Source: CAZBWS01 sp964495705
Lineage (GTDB): Bacteria > Pseudomonadota > Gammaproteobacteria > HTCC5015
Assembly (NCBI GenBank): GCA_964495705.1
Contig: CAZBWS010000100.1
Span: forward strand, 1 to 6,726
DNA length: 6,726 bases
Direction: 5' to 3'
Shown here: positions 5,559-6,726 of the stretch, piece after piece
Layout of the letters: every line of letters starts with the position of its first letter
Numbering within the stretch: position 1 is the first letter of the stretch
Position numbers and translations under genes: made by a program
The notes under the pieces: generated by a model
Told to the model about the DNA's origin: nothing
The model's input: the letters and a program-made list of their open reading frames with translations, nothing else
Databases searched by the model: none

Positions 5559-6726
5559 ATGAGTAACAAAGACTGGAGTCAATTCGAACTAGAGACCCAA
5601 GCGGTACGTGCTGGGCACGATCGCACCGCCTATGGCGAACACGGTGAGCCAATCTTTATGACCTCTAGCTTTGTATTCGATTCTGCCGAGCACGCCGCTG
5701 CGCGCTTTGCGGGTGAAGACGAAGGCTGCGTGTACTCCCGCTTCTCCAACCCGACCGTATCGGTTTTCCAGGAGCGCTTAGCCGCCATGGAAGGCGGCGA
5801 AGCCTGTGTGGCCACTGCCTCAGGCATGTCAGCCATTCTTGCTACTTGCCTGGCCTTGCTAGAACAGGGTGATGAAATTCTTGCCTCGAAAAGCATTTTT
5901 GGCTCCACGACTGTACTATTTGATAAATACCTCAGCCGCAGCGGCTTAGTGACTAAGCACATAGAGCTAACTGACCTTGCGGCTTGGGAGGCGGCGATTA
6001 GCCCAGCGACGAAAATGCTGTTTGTCGAAACGCCCTCCAACCCAATGACCGAAGTGGTGGATGTCCGCGCCCTAGCGGATATTGCTCATAAGCACGATTG
6101 CCTGTTAGTGGTCGATAACTGCTTCTGTACACCCGCACTACAGCGCCCCCTAGAGATGGGAGCCGACATTGTCATCCACTCGGCAACCAAATACCTAGAC
6201 GGCCAAGGTCGCGCCCTGGGCGGCGCAGTAGTGGGCAGCCAGCAGCTCGTAGGCGAAGAGGTGATGGGCTTTTTGCGCACCGCAGGCCCGACCATGAGCG
6301 CCTTCAATGCTTGGGTGTTTATCAAAGGTTTAGAAACCTTGAAAATTCGTATGGACGCCCATTGCCGCAGTGCGATGGAACTAGCCGCGTGGCTGGAACA
6401 GCAGGAACAGGTGGAGCGCGTTTACTACCCAGGCCTTGAATCTCACCCCCAGCACGAACTCGCTAAGACACAGCAAGAGGGCTTTGGCGGTATCGTGACC
6501 TTTGTCGTTAAAGGTGGGCAGGAAGGTGCTTGGCAGCTGATGAATAATACTCAGTTGTTGTCTATTACGGCTAACTTGGGGGATGCGAAGTCTACGATTA
6601 CTCATCCGGCGAGTACGACCCATTCCCGATTGACGCCTGAGCAAAGGGCTGAGGTGGGGATTGAAGATGGGCTGTTAAGGATTGCGGTTGGATTGGAGAG
6701 TGTTGGGGATATTAAGGGGGATTTGA
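5559..6726 (+). CDS. metZ: O-succinylhomoserine sulfhydrylase MetZ (3' end cut by window)
   Basis: The frame is open from ATG 5559 to the last base (389 codons). The final TGA of the window is out of frame, so the stop lies beyond the edge; family members are about 400 aa, so only some 10-15 residues are missing. It belongs to the PLP-dependent Cys/Met metabolism family. It has YSRFSNPT (phosphate-contacting Tyr59 and Arg61), ASGMSA, VVDN (Asp186, which pairs with the pyridine nitrogen) and HSATKYLDGQGR with Lys211 as Schiff-base lysine. The DGQGR..GG sequence after the lysine is characteristic of MetZ, where cystathionine gamma-synthase (MetB) typically has NGHSD. The enzyme converts O-succinylhomoserine and sulfide directly to homocysteine in cytoplasmic methionine synthesis. 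MetY-like O-acetylhomoserine use cannot be excluded from sequence alone. The first two thirds use many C-ending codons and are visibly more GC-rich than the rest of the window; the last 200 bases shift to GGG, AAG, GAT and TTG codons. Confidence 0.92.
   Translation, partial: MSNKDWSQFELETQAVRAGHDRTAYGEHGEPIFMTSSFVFDSAEHAAARFAGEDEGCVYSRFSNPTVSVFQERLAAMEGGEACVATASGMSAILATCLALLEQGDEILASKSIFGSTTVLFDKYLSRSGLVTKHIELTDLAAWEAAISPATKMLFVETPSNPMTEVVDVRALADIAHKHDCLLVVDNCFCTPALQRPLEMGADIVIHSATKYLDGQGRALGGAVVGSQQLVGEEVMGFLRTAGPTMSAFNAWVFIKGLETLKIRMDAHCRSAMELAAWLEQQEQVERVYYPGLESHPQHELAKTQQEGFGGIVTFVVKGGQEGAWQLMNNTQLLSITANLGDAKSTITHPASTTHSRLTPEQRAEVGIEDGLLRIAVGLESVGDIKGDL

Noticed and set aside
5390..5569. 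N-terminal extension of the TPR protein by 60 residues to an ATG at 5569 on the minus strand
   Set aside because: It would translate through the terminator-like hairpin, the metZ ribosome binding site and the candidate promoter, and bury the signal peptide inside the protein. TTG 5389 has a good GGAG at 8 bases.
5630..6644. Several open frames on the minus strand opposite metZ (5630-6040, 6086-6325, 6381-6644)
   Set aside because: They lie wholly inside a well-recognised metZ, have low-complexity or family-less translations and no clear ribosome binding sites; they are by-products of GC-rich coding sequence.
1..6726. CRISPR array, insertion sequence, tRNA or attachment site
   Set aside because: No regularly spaced repeats, transposase motifs, terminal inverted repeats or tRNA-like folds were recognised by eye.

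Overview
The window looks like chromosomal DNA of a Gram-negative gammaproteobacterium, possibly a marine Cellvibrionales-type lineage. This rests on a periplasmic L,D-transpeptidase with a C-terminal Csd6-type domain, an MpaA-like M14 peptidase, a HAMP-GGDEF-EAL membrane protein and MetZ-type (O-succinylhomoserine) methionine synthesis. The placement is an inference from gene content; there is no rRNA marker. No mobile element, CRISPR array, tRNA or rRNA was seen.

Layout: (1) positions 1-851, + strand, the 3' part of an M14 zinc-peptidase gene that begins outside the window; (2) 852-1134, an AT-rich intergenic stretch with only weak promoter and hairpin candidates; (3) 1135-3303, + strand, a membrane-anchored GGDEF/EAL protein with an apparently active cyclase domain and a degraded EAL domain; (4) 3300-5389, - strand, a two-gene operon: a secreted TPR protein followed, with an ATGA overlap, by a secreted YkuD L,D-transpeptidase; (5) 5390-5558, a divergent control region with a palindrome and a strong terminator-like hairpin; (6) 5559 to the right edge, + strand, metZ, cut a few codons before its expected stop.

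The clearest theme is the cell envelope. The TPR protein and the L,D-transpeptidase are translationally coupled and end in recognisably related NTF2-like/Csd6-type domains, with the same conserved residues at nearly the same spacing. This suggests two partners that dock onto peptidoglycan or onto each other. The M14 peptidase, whose family includes murein peptide amidases, fits the same theme but is on the other strand and not in the operon. The GGDEF/EAL gene and the transpeptidase gene converge so tightly that their stop codons interlock in one TTAA. metZ is a housekeeping methionine gene, but a terminator-like hairpin just before its ribosome binding site hints at transcriptional attenuation.
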